Assembly (NCBI RefSeq): GCF_947495145.1
Contig: NZ_CANLXP010000002.1
Span: 124,001-188,000, forward strand
Direction of reading: 5' to 3'
DNA from: an uncultured Arthrobacter sp.
Lineage (GTDB): Bacteria > Actinomycetota > Actinomycetes > Actinomycetales > Micrococcaceae
DNA length: 64,000 nucleotides
In this document: piece after piece, positions 9,476-19,436 of the stretch
Layout of the letters: each line of letters opens with the position of its first letter
Numbering within the stretch: the first letter of the stretch is position 1
The notes under the pieces: model-generated
Seen by the model: the letters and a program-made list of their open reading frames with translations, nothing else
The model's database searches: none
Told to the model about the DNA's origin: nothing
Program-made: the position numbers and the translations under genes

Positions 9476-10303
9476 GTGCCTGAGGCCGTGGCGTGGGTTC
9501 CCAGGCAGAGTGACCGGTTCTACCGGCTGCTCGTGCGAACCGGCTTGCTGCTGCGATGGGCTTTCCGGGTGCGGGTCCTTGTCAGCGGGCAGGCAAATCT
9601 GCCGCCCGCCGGGCCGCTCACGGGGCTGTCACGGACCGCTACGCCGGGAAGCGGGGCAGTGTTCGCCATCACCCACTTCGGCTACCTCGACTTTGCTTTT
9701 GCCGAACTCGTGCTTTGGAAGGCCGCCCGTGCCCAACTGAAGTTCCTGATCACCAAGGCCGCGGCGTCGCACTGGTTCGGTGGACCGGTGATTGCTGCCT
9801 GCGGACACGTGGTCGTCGACCGGAACGCGGGCGCCGCCGCCTACGAGGGCGCGCTCGAGAAGCTTCGTGCCGGTGAGTACATCGCCATCCTCCCGGAGGC
9901 CGGGGTTAGCCGGAGCTTCACCGTACGCGAGCTCAAGACCGGCGCAGTGCGCCTGGCCGCCGAGGCAGACGTCCCCCTTATTCCGATCTCGGTCTGGGGA
10001 GCGCACCGGCTGTTGACCCGGGGCCACCCATTCTCATTCCGCCGGGCGTGGCGCGCACCGGTCCGGGTGCACATCAGCGAACCGATCCGGCACACCACCG
10101 ACGCCGACATACTGCGCGAAACGGAACAGTTGCGGGCTGAACTGCAGGACGGCATTGACCGCGGCATCGCGGACTTCCCGATCAATCCACCGCAGGGAGC
10201 CTGGTGGCATCCTGCGCACCTCGGCGGCGGTGCCATGACCGAGGCTGAGCGGGACGCAGCAGATGTACGGGACATTGCAGAGGGTCGCTACCGCCGCGGC
10301 TGA
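9476..10303 (+). CDS. 1-acyl-sn-glycerol-3-phosphate acyltransferase family protein (PlsC-like)
   Basis: The 275-residue protein carries the family's block I, ITHFGYLDF (the H-x4-D catalytic pair), and block III, ILPEAGVSRSFTVRELKTGA, in place of the usual FPEG-S. ADVPLIPISVWG corresponds to block IV. Such enzymes transfer an acyl chain to lysophosphatidic acid or a related acceptor at the inner membrane face. The start is GTG at 9476 with a weak ribosome-binding site. It lies 48 bp after the hydrolase and may be cotranscribed with it. Confidence 0.85.
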   Translation: MPEAVAWVPRQSDRFYRLLVRTGLLLRWAFRVRVLVSGQANLPPAGPLTGLSRTATPGSGAVFAITHFGYLDFAFAELVLWKAARAQLKFLITKAAASHWFGGPVIAACGHVVVDRNAGAAAYEGALEKLRAGEYIAILPEAGVSRSFTVRELKTGAVRLAAEADVPLIPISVWGAHRLLTRGHPFSFRRAWRAPVRVHISEPIRHTTDADILRETEQLRAELQDGIDRGIADFPINPPQGAWWHPAHLGGGAMTEAERDAADVRDIAEGRYRRG

Positions 10304-10348
10304 CGCTGGTACGTGCGGCGGGCATCGGCGGGATATCCCAGCAGTGGG

Positions 10349-11266
10349 TCAGTCGCTGACGACCTGCGTTTCGCTCACCACTTTGGCAGAACCGGCGGCA
10401 AGCAGAGGCTCCAGCACCTCGACCAGAGCGGTCATCGAATCATCGACTTCCACCTGAACCGGGTACTGATGGACCAGCATCGCCAACAGCGAAGCCACGG
10501 CTGCGCTCTGTTCGCTGGGGCGGAGCGTCGTGTCGTATCCGAGGAGCACGTCGGCGGGGGCGTCCGTGCGGCTCTGCGTGTAGCTCAGCGCGAACGCGGC
10601 GATCGCACCGCCGGCGCTCTTCGGCTTGTCCCGCAGGACAACTGCCCCGCCGGCACCGGCGGTGTCAGAGAGCAGGAACTGCTGCGCCTGCCCCAAAGTC
10701 ATGTCGGCCGGATCCCACGCATGTACCGCGTTGTACCAATCGGTCACCGCTTTGGTGAGTTCAACTGATCCGGTGGCTGCTTCTTCAAGCTGGGGGCCCG
10801 CGTCATCCGCGAAGTCCGGTATGGCAAGCGCGCCCGGAGCAACCTCGATGATCCGCGAACGCTGGATCTCGCGGAAGCCCGCCGCCGCGGCGAAGGCGGC
10901 GCCGTCAGAGCCGGGGACCACTTTTGCCCGCAGAGCAGACACGCCCGACGGCGATGAGCCGGCTTCGTGGCGAAGCATCCCGAGGAGCGTGGCTCCGGTT
11001 CCTGCACCCCGGTGGTCCCTGCCGACCTCGACGTACGCCCAGAGCCGCTGATCGTGCAGCTTGGGTTCAAAGACGTATCCGGCCGCGACAGGCACCGCGA
11101 CGGAATCGATCACGTCTTCCGCCACGATGCAGCGCAGCCAGGGCGAGTCCGACGACGGCCGGAACAGTGCCCGGGACTGTTCCGCCTGCGCGCTGTCCGG
11201 GCCTCCCCATACCTGCAGGAGCTCAAGGTCGTCGCCGTCACGCCAGGGGCGGTACTGGATCGCCAC
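10349..11266 (-). CDS. GNAT family N-acetyltransferase
   Basis: The 305-residue protein has an N-terminal GNAT domain with the acetyl-CoA loop VGRDHRGAGTGATLLGML at about residues 81-98. The second half resembles a degenerate second GNAT-like domain, giving the tandem size seen in several actinobacterial proteins. The acceptor is unknown. Its GTG start directly abuts the glyS stop (TGA then GTG), so translation is probably coupled to glyS. Confidence 0.78.
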   Translation of the reverse strand: MAIQYRPWRDGDDLELLQVWGGPDSAQAEQSRALFRPSSDSPWLRCIVAEDVIDSVAVPVAAGYVFEPKLHDQRLWAYVEVGRDHRGAGTGATLLGMLRHEAGSSPSGVSALRAKVVPGSDGAAFAAAAGFREIQRSRIIEVAPGALAIPDFADDAGPQLEEAATGSVELTKAVTDWYNAVHAWDPADMTLGQAQQFLLSDTAGAGGAVVLRDKPKSAGGAIAAFALSYTQSRTDAPADVLLGYDTTLRPSEQSAAVASLLAMLVHQYPVQVEVDDSMTALVEVLEPLLAAGSAKVVSETQVVSD

Positions 11267-12667
<1,401 letters not shown>

Positions 12668-12888
12668 CCTCTACATGTCTGGACAGGCCGCTGGGTGCGG
12701 TCGTCGATGTGCCGCCGGGGCAGCGCAGCAAGCGGAACAAACGCTGACTGCGGCGCCGGAACGGGCGGGCGAAGGTACCACCTTAGCCTACCGAAACTCA
12801 CCCGGCCGGTTGGCTGCCGCTAAGGTCAGTGCTGAAGGTTCCGCGCCGGAACCGCGCTTGGAATGAGCAGTTCAAGGAGGAACAGCAA

Positions 12889-13320
12889 ATGGCAGGAAAT
12901 GTGGTTGTTGGAGTGGACGGCAGCGAGACGGCGTACAAGGCTGCATCACGGGCGGCGACGCTTGCCGGGAGTTTGAGAGCCGAACTCGTGGTGTTGAGTG
13001 CGCACATCACGGGCAACACTGAAATTGTGAAGATCGGAAGCGAGACCTGGGTACTGGACGACGCCGAGCGTGCGCTGGAGCTGGCCCAGCGGGTTGCGGC
13101 CAAGCTCCGTCAGGAGCACCCTGGTGTGGAAGTCCGTCCTGCCGCCGGCCGCGGCAAGCCCCAGGACGTCCTGATGGAGGAGGCCGAGCGGACCGGCGCC
13201 CAATTGCTGGTGGTCGGCAACGTGGGTATCAAGGGGCTTGGCCGGGTGCTGGGAAGCGTCGCATGGAGCGTTGTACACAACGCACCCTGCGACGTCCTCG
13301 TAGTGAAAACCGTTTCCTGA
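12889..13320 (+). CDS. Universal stress protein (UspA family)
   Basis: The 143-residue single-domain protein starts VVVGVDGSETAYKAAS and ends with the ATP-binding signature GNVGIKGLGRVLGSVAWSVV followed by CDVLVVK. The G-2x-G-9x-G-S/T pattern predicts an ATP-binding subtype of USP. ATG 12889 is chosen because AAGGAGG stands nine bases upstream; an in-frame upstream extension to 12829 lacks a ribosome-binding site. It is monocistronic, divergent from glyS. Confidence 0.9.
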   Translation: MAGNVVVGVDGSETAYKAASRAATLAGSLRAELVVLSAHITGNTEIVKIGSETWVLDDAERALELAQRVAAKLRQEHPGVEVRPAAGRGKPQDVLMEEAERTGAQLLVVGNVGIKGLGRVLGSVAWSVVHNAPCDVLVVKTVS

Positions 13321-13336
13321 CCGGGATGTGGCGGAA

Positions 13337-13513
13337 CTACCGCCGGTTGAGGATGCTGCGGATCATTCCGCCCACGCCGCCCGAACCGGGCCGGCCGGCT
13401 CCGCCGCGGCCGGCTCCCATTCCACCGGTCCGAGGGGTCCGCCGGGTTGTGCCGGTGCCTCCCCTGCCTGCAAGTCGACCTGCGGCGCTCCTGAGGATAT
13501 TGCTGAGGCCCAT
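13337..13513 (-). CDS. Small Gly/Arg-rich basic protein of unknown function (58 aa)
   Basis: A 58-residue reading frame starts at ATG 13513 behind a strong ribosome-binding site (AAGGAG, seven bases from the ATG) and ends at TAG 13337. The protein begins MGLSNILRSAAGRLAG and ends GGMIRSILNRR. The middle is almost only Gly, Arg, Ala, Thr and Pro. It has amphipathic ends, no signal peptide and a very basic charge. It sits in the interval between the universal stress protein and the M28 peptidase. I recognise no family. The good start signal and the matching hydrophobic ends argue that it is real. Confidence 0.6.
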   Translation of the reverse strand: MGLSNILRSAAGRLAGRGGTGTTRRTPRTGGMGAGRGGAGRPGSGGVGGMIRSILNRR

Positions 13514-13653
13514 GGGAATCTCCTTCGCGTAGAACTATTCATTCGCTTCGGACTTCCGACCCTACGCGCCTACGGAGTGGTTTTCCACCGCCGATCTCCA
13601 CGCTGGTTCGGCGCCCTTGACGCGGCGGGAGAACTGTCCATAGATTGAGCGCA

Positions 13654-13682
13654 CCCCTGTGGCGTGATCAGCGTCACAGGGG
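13654..13682. promoter_or_regulatory. Inverted repeat containing a CRP/GlxR-like box upstream of the M28 peptidase
   Basis: A near-perfect inverted repeat (CCCCTGTG arms) holds GTGA-N6-TCAC followed by A at 13664-13678. The CRP/GlxR consensus of actinobacteria is TGTGA-N6-TCACA, so this matches 9 of 10 specified bases. It lies about 55-70 bp before the GTG start at 13732. Confidence 0.45.
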
Positions 13683-13687
13683 TTCGA

Positions 13688-13707
13688 GTGTCTGCGACCG
13701 CAGACAC
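13688..13707. promoter_or_regulatory. Perfect 8-bp hairpin in the M28 peptidase leader
   Basis: GTGTCTGC and GCAGACAC are separated by GACC, 25 bp before the peptidase start. No T-run follows, so it is more likely an operator or 5'-UTR hairpin than a terminator. Confidence 0.4.
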
Positions 13708-13731
13708 GCCTTTGCGACAGAAGGAACAACG

Positions 13732-15357
13732 GTGATCCCAATCGCTCTACTAAAGCGCGCCCATTTTGGGCGGGCATCGCTTGCATTTGTTGGTGGACTT
13801 GCCCTCGTTGCCTCGGGCGGACTGGCTGCCAACGCCGGTCCAACCCATGAGAACAGCAACAACAACACCTCCCAGAAACTCCGAACCGCTGTGTCGGTCG
13901 ATCGGGTGGTCGGTCATCTTGACGCACTGGACGCGATTGCCGATGCCAATGGCGGCACTCGGGCATCCGGCACCCAGGGGTATGACGACTCGGTGGATTA
14001 CCTGGTCGGGAAGCTTCGCGCTGCGGGGTACTCACCCGTTGTGCAGGAGTTCACCTTCCCCTACTTCCAGCAGCTGAGCCCCTCGGTTCTCACTCAAACC
14101 AGCCCGGAGTCACGCGTCTATCCTTCGGATTCCTTCGCCACGATGACCTACTCCGGCGCCGGAAACGCAGCGGGCACAATCACCACTGTCGATACCACAG
14201 GAGCGGTCGACGGCGCCGGCACCAGCGGTTGCGAAAGTGAGGACTTTGCAGGCTTCGTAGCCGGATCAATCGCCCTGGTGCAGCGCGGCAGCTGCCCGTT
14301 CGCACAGAAAGCGAGCAATGCTGAAGCCGCCGGCGCGTCCGCCGTCGTTATCTTCAACACCGGACTGCCGGGCAGTACCGGACCAATCAACGGCACGTTG
14401 GGCGCACCGGGCATCGGGATTCCGGTGCTGGGAGCAAGCTACGAGGTCGGCACCGACCTGATCGGTGACGGCGTTACGGGCACGGTCGTGGTGGACACCA
14501 TCTCGGAAAACCGGGCGACCTACAACGTGCTTGCCGAGACCGCTTCGGGTGATGCCGGCAATGTGGTGATGGTCGGCGCACACCTCGACAGTGTGGTGGC
14601 CGGTCCGGGCATCAATGACAACGGCTCGGGAAGCGCCGCAATCCTTGCTGTCGCTGAGTCAATGCACAAGGTGAAGACCGCCAACAAGGTCCGCTTTGCG
14701 TGGTGGGGCGCTGAAGAGCAGGGCCTCCTCGGAGCGGAACACTATGTCGCCGATCTCGCGGCGTCCGGCGAACTGGCCAACGTGGGGCTCTATCTCAACT
14801 TTGACATGATCGGGTCGCCGAACTTTGGCCGCTTCGTGTACGACGGTGACAACTCTGCCTTCCCGGTGGGTCCGGGTGCTGCTGAGGGGCCTGCAGGTTC
14901 CGGCCAGATTGAGCAGGACTTCCACGACTACTTCGCCGCAGAGGGCCTGCCCTCGGGCGAAACAGCGTTCAGTGGCCGCAGTGATTACGGACCGTTCATT
15001 GCAGAAGGCATTCCCGCGGGCGGGCTCTTCACCGGTGCCGAAGGCATCAAGACCGAGGAGCAGGCCGACCTGTTCGGTGGCGTTGCGGGTGCCCCGTACG
15101 ACGCCTGTTACCACGCTGAATGTGATGACACAGGCAACGTCAGCATCGAATCGCTGGATCAGATGAGCGACGCAATCGCACACCTGACGTTGACGTACGC
15201 AATGAACACGACGGCTGTGAACGGCGTTGGCGGCAACGTGAAGGGCAACTTCAAGCAGAAGGGCAGCTTCGAAGGCAACCCGCTGGGCGGCGGTACCGAG
15301 AGCGGCGGCGGGCTCCACCCGGAGCATGACCACGACCACGAGTTGGCCGACCGGTAA
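13732..15357 (+). CDS. Secreted M28 family metallopeptidase with PA domain
   Basis: The 541-residue protein has a signal peptide: basic N-terminus, hydrophobic stretch ASLAFVGGLALVASGGLAA, then Ala-Asn-Ala. A PA insert (GSIALVQRGSCPFAQKA) follows. The zinc peptidase domain has GAHLDSVVAGPGINDNGSG (His/Asp ligands), WWGAEEQGLLGAEHY (the Glu-Glu pair), LNFDMIGSPN and the late His in CYHAECDD. It is probably an extracellular aminopeptidase of the Streptomyces/Vibrio type. The C-terminal tail after residue 500 is Gly/Lys then His/Asp-rich. GTG 13732 is chosen for its AAGGA site and because the signal peptide starts there. Expression may be carbon-responsive through the upstream GlxR-like box. Confidence 0.9.
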   Translation: MIPIALLKRAHFGRASLAFVGGLALVASGGLAANAGPTHENSNNNTSQKLRTAVSVDRVVGHLDALDAIADANGGTRASGTQGYDDSVDYLVGKLRAAGYSPVVQEFTFPYFQQLSPSVLTQTSPESRVYPSDSFATMTYSGAGNAAGTITTVDTTGAVDGAGTSGCESEDFAGFVAGSIALVQRGSCPFAQKASNAEAAGASAVVIFNTGLPGSTGPINGTLGAPGIGIPVLGASYEVGTDLIGDGVTGTVVVDTISENRATYNVLAETASGDAGNVVMVGAHLDSVVAGPGINDNGSGSAAILAVAESMHKVKTANKVRFAWWGAEEQGLLGAEHYVADLAASGELANVGLYLNFDMIGSPNFGRFVYDGDNSAFPVGPGAAEGPAGSGQIEQDFHDYFAAEGLPSGETAFSGRSDYGPFIAEGIPAGGLFTGAEGIKTEEQADLFGGVAGAPYDACYHAECDDTGNVSIESLDQMSDAIAHLTLTYAMNTTAVNGVGGNVKGNFKQKGSFEGNPLGGGTESGGGLHPEHDHDHELADR

Positions 15358-15413
15358 AATCCCGGGATTGCCGGTAAACACAGCTATGACCGGTTCATCC
15401 GGGAAGAACTGAA

Positions 15414-15446
15414 GCCGGGCCGGGTTCCACTGGGACCCGGCCCGGC
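15414..15446. terminator. Bidirectional hairpin between convergent M28 and YdcZ genes
   Basis: A perfect 12-bp GC-rich stem (15414-15425 with 15435-15446, 9-nt loop) lies between two convergent genes. There is no long T-run, but the minus-strand side continues TTCAGTTCTT. Confidence 0.65.
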
Positions 15447-15476
15447 CGTCTCAACTGGCCTCTCCTGCGGCGTCTT

Positions 15477-16445
15477 TCAGGTGCGCTGCAGGAGACGGCG
15501 ATTCCACGGCAGCGTGGTGAGGATGATGGCTCCCAGCGCCAGGATCGGCCCCGCCACGGTAGCGAAAACGACGACGGTGCCCGGCGTGGGAAGGACCAGG
15601 TCCAGTGCCAGCGAACCCAGCAGCTGCCCGGCTATCATTCCGAGGCCGGTCAGCAGCACCCCGAGGGATCGCACCAGGAGCGCACCGATTCCGATGAACA
15701 CGCACCCCATCGGTCCGCCGAGGTAATACCACCACTCTTCCGGCAGGGGTTCGGGCGGTCCGGCTACCAGCAGCTTCACCAGCCAGGCGACGAGCAGCAC
15801 TGCCGATCCGGCAATGAAGTTCATGAGCGTTGCCGTGATGGGTGTGCCGTAGTGCACGGCGGCAGTCCCGTTCATGGCCTGCTGGAAACTCACCAGGATG
15901 CCAGCCGCGATGGGCAGCAAAAGCGGCAGGATGAGTGCCGCCGTCGTACCGGTTCCGCACAGCCTGGGCGAGACCGCCCACACCACCGCCGCCACCGTGA
16001 GCGTCACGCCGATCATGCGCATCGGCGTGATCGAGCGGCGTCCGCCCGGTCCCAGACCCACCCGGTCCACGGCAAGCCCGCTCACTGTCTGGCCCATGAC
16101 GGCTGCAACGGTGAAGAGTGCGACTCCCAGGATCGATATGGTGATGGCCTGCGAGAAAACGAACAGGGCACCGATTGTTCCCGCTGCCAGATAGATGGGC
16201 GGAAAGCGCCGCTCGCGGACCGCGGGGATCAGCTGCCGCAGCCCTGCACGCCCGCGGGGCAGCACCAGCGAGATCAGAATCATCAGCACCAGCCCGGTGC
16301 CGAAGCTGACGAGCGCAGCGGCGAGTCCGTCATCGAGCGTCTGGCCCAGCGCGCCGTTGATCCTGCTCTGAAGCGGAATGGCAACCCCGGCGGCTACCGC
16401 CAACGGAAGGCCGACGACGGCGGGCAGGTGACGGGCGCGAGACAC
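15477..16445 (-). CDS. DMT superfamily transporter, YdcZ (DUF606)-like
   Basis: The 322-residue protein has about ten membrane segments arranged as two five-helix repeats. Each repeat starts with a similar segment: AGVAIPLQSRINGALGQTL in the first half and AGILVSFQQAMNGTAAVHYG in the second. That duplicated Q-x-x-x-N-G feature is typical of the YdcZ/DUF606 group of drug/metabolite transporters. The substrate is unknown. It is monocistronic. Confidence 0.85.
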   Translation of the reverse strand: MSRARHLPAVVGLPLAVAAGVAIPLQSRINGALGQTLDDGLAAALVSFGTGLVLMILISLVLPRGRAGLRQLIPAVRERRFPPIYLAAGTIGALFVFSQAITISILGVALFTVAAVMGQTVSGLAVDRVGLGPGGRRSITPMRMIGVTLTVAAVVWAVSPRLCGTGTTAALILPLLLPIAAGILVSFQQAMNGTAAVHYGTPITATLMNFIAGSAVLLVAWLVKLLVAGPPEPLPEEWWYYLGGPMGCVFIGIGALLVRSLGVLLTGLGMIAGQLLGSLALDLVLPTPGTVVVFATVAGPILALGAIILTTLPWNRRLLQRT

Positions 16446-16506
16446 CCGTTAACCCTAGGGCACCGTTGTGGAACAGCCGCTCGCGCTGGGCGGGCATGAT
16501 GTAACT

Positions 16507-16728
16507 ATGAGCAATAACACTGAAGTGCCGATCCGCGACTCAATGATCCGGCTGGGCCAGCTGGTGAAGCTGGCCAACCTCGCCGAAGACGGCGTCGAGG
16601 CCAAGGAACTGATCGAGAATGGCCTGGTGAAGGTCAACGGTGAGATCGAGGACCGCCGCGGACGGCAGATTCACCCCGGCGATTCCGTGACGGTGAACGG
16701 CGTTACCGTGACAGTGGTGTCCGGCTGA
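16507..16728 (+). CDS. S4-domain RNA-binding protein (YbcJ/RlbA-like)
   Basis: The 73-residue protein consists of one S4 domain: IRLGQLVKLANLAEDGVEAK, LIENGLVKVNGEIEDRRGRQ, then IHPGDSVTVNG. Proteins of this size and sequence are the YbcJ-type stand-alone S4 proteins, thought to bind structured RNA. ATG 16507 begins the conserved region. The gene converges on the alpha/beta hydrolase and overlaps its 3' end by 26 bp (16703-16728). Confidence 0.88.
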   Translation: MSNNTEVPIRDSMIRLGQLVKLANLAEDGVEAKELIENGLVKVNGEIEDRRGRQIHPGDSVTVNGVTVTVVSG

Positions 16729-17392
16729 CCCCTGGCACCACCATCTGCAGGAATTCGCGGACGTGCCCGAGTTCCTGCGCATTGATGCTGTGATACATCC
16801 CTGCGTAGAGCACCTTGGTCAGCTTGGTGTGGCGGTTGAGCCACGCGTGTGTGAACTCGATGCGGTCGCCCGGGATGACCGGGTCTTCCTGGTCCCGGCC
16901 CCAGAAGAACGGCACGCGCTGGTTTTCGAGTTCGCTGTCGTGGAATAACGTGCTGCCATCGGTCGGAACAACAAACCCGGAAAGCCCGACGACGGCCGCA
17001 TAGTCTGCAGGGCGGGCACGCAGCATCGAGCTCGCCACTGCCATTCCCATCGAGAAGCCGAGCAGGGTGACGCTTGAATGCGGTTCCTTGATCGAATCGA
17101 CCCAGTCAAGGACGTCCTGGACTGCGTCCGTCACCTTGTCGACCGAGTACGCGGCATCCTGCATCAGCGGGAACCAGGTGAAACCCTGCCCCTGGGCTAC
17201 GGGTGCGCGGACGGAGGCCACCGTGAACTCGTCGGGCAGGAAGTCGAGGATGCCCATGAGGTCTTCCTCGTTGGCCATGTGTCCGTGCAGCATTACCAGC
17301 AGGGGCGAGCCGGAGCGCTCGTTTTCGGGCTTTGACCAGACAACTACGGGTGCAGGCGCGGCAGAATGATCAGACTGGGAGAGATTGGTCAT
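16703..17392 (-). CDS. Alpha/beta hydrolase, carboxylesterase/phospholipase family
   Basis: The 229-residue protein has an oxyanion motif VMLHGHMANEEDL, a nucleophile elbow LLGFSMGMAV and a late His in AGMYHSINAQELGHVREFL, which matches the AbhD2/dienelactone-hydrolase-like carboxylesterases. The acidic residue is probably in WGRDQEDPVIPGDR. The substrate is unknown. Its last 26 bp are antisense to the S4 gene. Confidence 0.82.
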   Translation of the reverse strand: MTNLSQSDHSAAPAPVVVWSKPENERSGSPLLVMLHGHMANEEDLMGILDFLPDEFTVASVRAPVAQGQGFTWFPLMQDAAYSVDKVTDAVQDVLDWVDSIKEPHSSVTLLGFSMGMAVASSMLRARPADYAAVVGLSGFVVPTDGSTLFHDSELENQRVPFFWGRDQEDPVIPGDRIEFTHAWLNRHTKLTKVLYAGMYHSINAQELGHVREFLQMVVPGVSRTPLSR

Positions 17393-17443
17393 TGATCAAT
17401 AGTGGCATGTTCACGAGGGCGGACGTCGACGTCGTATCTTGAA

Positions 17444-18163
17444 TCACGGCGCGGGCAGCACGCACAGCTCGTTGCCGGACGGGTCAGCGTAGATGCGCCA
17501 CGGCAGGTCACCGTAGCCCGGGCTCAGCTCCCGGCCACCGCGCTCAGCGATCCCGGCCGCGACCGCATCGGGGTTGTCCCCCGCTTCAAGCCGGATGTCG
17601 AGATGCAGCCGGTTCTTTCCGGTGCCCTTCGGCGCCGGCTCGTCGCACAGCTCAAGAACGGGTCCACGCATCGATGGATGGCGCAGGGACCGTGGCGACC
17701 CGGAAACGCTTGTCCAGCCCGTCAGCCAGGACCAGAACCGGGCATCACGGTCAGGATCGGCGGAGTCGAGCGGAAGCGACACGATCGGTCCGCTGTCCGG
17801 TACTGCCTGCTCCCCCATCACGCAGCAGGGAGTTCCCTCCGGATCGGCGAGCACAATCCACGGCACATCGCCCTGACCAATATCGAGATGCCGGGCGCCC
17901 AGCGCGAGCAGCCGGTCAACCTCCTGGGCCTGTTGAGCACCGCCAAGCAGGTCGAGATGAAGCCGGGGCTCGCCGGACGGCAACTCGGGAACCCGTTGAA
18001 AACAGAGGTCCAGGACCGGGCCGCCTTCGATGGCGAGCCGTGTCTCATAGCCGTCAGGTTCATCGGTGAGCCGCTCACCTCCGACCACCGCTTCCCAGAA
18101 CCGGCCAAGCCGCTGGGGATCTACTGCATCGAAAACGAGGTTCTCCAGATACATGTTTCTCAC
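17444..18163 (-). CDS. VOC family protein with two glyoxalase-like domains
   Basis: The 239-residue protein is made of two betaalphabetabetabeta modules. The first begins LENLVFDAVDPQRLGRFWEAVVGG and the second begins VSLPLDSADPDRDARFWSWLTG. Each closes with a WxxxADPxGxxxCV segment (WIVLADPEGTPCCV and WRIYADPSGNELCV). This is the Glyoxalase_6 type of the vicinal oxygen chelate superfamily. The reaction is unknown; related proteins act in metabolite repair or antibiotic binding. Confidence 0.82.
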   Translation of the reverse strand: MRNMYLENLVFDAVDPQRLGRFWEAVVGGERLTDEPDGYETRLAIEGGPVLDLCFQRVPELPSGEPRLHLDLLGGAQQAQEVDRLLALGARHLDIGQGDVPWIVLADPEGTPCCVMGEQAVPDSGPIVSLPLDSADPDRDARFWSWLTGWTSVSGSPRSLRHPSMRGPVLELCDEPAPKGTGKNRLHLDIRLEAGDNPDAVAAGIAERGGRELSPGYGDLPWRIYADPSGNELCVLPAP

Positions 18164-18252
18164 CGTAAAACAGCCGGAGGAGACATCTCAATTGATTCGG
18201 CCGATCGGCCTTGATTCCGGGCGTCAGGCGTAACCGGACAGCGCAGTCGTCG

Positions 18253-19431
18253 TCATAGGCCGTCGTCGTTGAAGAACGCCGCTGCCAGCGCGGGTTCCAG
18301 TTGCGCTATTTCAGTCAGGAACGCATCGTGCCCGATGGGTGATGCGATGGTGTGCACGGCAACGTCCCCGGGCAGTGCAGCCGCGAGCTCGTGGGACTGC
18401 GCCGGCCAGTACAGGCGGTCGGATTCCACCGCTGCTAGGAAGAACGACGCCGTTGCATTCGCCAGTGCCGTTGGAAGGCTGCCCCTGTCGCGCGCAACAT
18501 CGTGGCTCATCAGCGCTTCGGTGAGGATCACGTAGCTGTTGGCGTCGAACCGGCCCACCAGCTTGTCCGCCTGATGATCCAGGTAGCTCTCCACCTGGTA
18601 GCGCCCCCGCCCGCCCGGCAGCGCGGATCCGAACGGCTCCTCAACTCCCTGCGCCGCGCGCCCGAACCGGTAGCTGAACTCGGTTTCGGAGCGGTACGTG
18701 ATGTGCGCGATCCGCCGTGCAAGGCCCAAGCCGTCCTCGGGGCCGGCGCTGCCGTAGTAGTCTCCGCCCGCGAACCGAGCATCGAGGCGAATGGCCTGCA
18801 CCTGCGCCTGGGCGAAAGCGATCTGCTCGGCAGTGCTGGCGGCGCCGCACGCGATGACAGCACACCGTTGCACCCGCTCGGGATAGGTGACCGCCCACTC
18901 AAGCGCCCGGGCGCCGCCCATGGAGCCGCCAAGCACGGAGTGCCACGAGGAAATGCCGAGCAGATCTGCGAGCAGAGCTTCTGCCCGGACTGAATCGCGG
19001 ATGGTGACGAACGGGAACCGCGAACCCCAGGGCCGGCCATCCGGATCCGGGGAGGCAGGACCGGTGGACCCGTAACAGCCGCCCAGCATGTTGATGGACA
19101 CCACGAAAAAGCGGTCTGTGTCGATGGTTCTGCCCGGACCGACCAGACCGTCCCACCAGCCGTCCTCGGAAGAGTCGCCGCGGGCAACATGTGAACTTCC
19201 GGTGAGGGCATGCTCAACAAGCACCGCGTTGGAGGCATCCGCATTGAGCGCGCCCCAGGTCTCATAGGCCAGGACGACGTCGGGCAGGTGTCCACCTGTT
19301 TCCAGTGTCAGCGGGCCAATTGAAAGCCGCTGTACGATGACGCCGGCAACAGTTTCCGCGCCGGGATGCGGTTTCACTGTCGTGATGCTTGTCAAACCTG
19401 CCGCCTTTGTGAATCGCGCTTGCTCCTGCAC
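18253..19431 (-). CDS. metX: Homoserine O-acetyltransferase MetX
   Basis: MetX acetylates L-homoserine with acetyl-CoA, the first committed step of methionine synthesis by the sulfhydrylation route. The 392-residue alpha/beta-hydrolase-fold protein has VVLAYETWGALNADASNAV, LTGSSHV, the nucleophile elbow LGGSMGGARALEWAV, the acid in VESDRLYWP and the His in IASPIGHDAFL. The upstream SAM-IV-type riboswitch predicts repression by S-adenosylmethionine. The start is uncertain: GTG 19431 gives 392 residues, and TTG 19395 (LTSITTVKP, behind a purine-rich stretch) gives 380. No metY partner lies in the window. Confidence 0.94.
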   Translation of the reverse strand: MQEQARFTKAAGLTSITTVKPHPGAETVAGVIVQRLSIGPLTLETGGHLPDVVLAYETWGALNADASNAVLVEHALTGSSHVARGDSSEDGWWDGLVGPGRTIDTDRFFVVSINMLGGCYGSTGPASPDPDGRPWGSRFPFVTIRDSVRAEALLADLLGISSWHSVLGGSMGGARALEWAVTYPERVQRCAVIACGAASTAEQIAFAQAQVQAIRLDARFAGGDYYGSAGPEDGLGLARRIAHITYRSETEFSYRFGRAAQGVEEPFGSALPGGRGRYQVESYLDHQADKLVGRFDANSYVILTEALMSHDVARDRGSLPTALANATASFFLAAVESDRLYWPAQSHELAAALPGDVAVHTIASPIGHDAFLTEIAQLEPALAAAFFNDDGL

Positions 19432-19436
19432 ACCGC

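Noticed and set aside
13681-13710. tRNA-like T-arm sequence
   Set aside because: The sequence GGTTCGAGTG resembles a T-loop, but no acceptor, D or anticodon arms can be formed around it.
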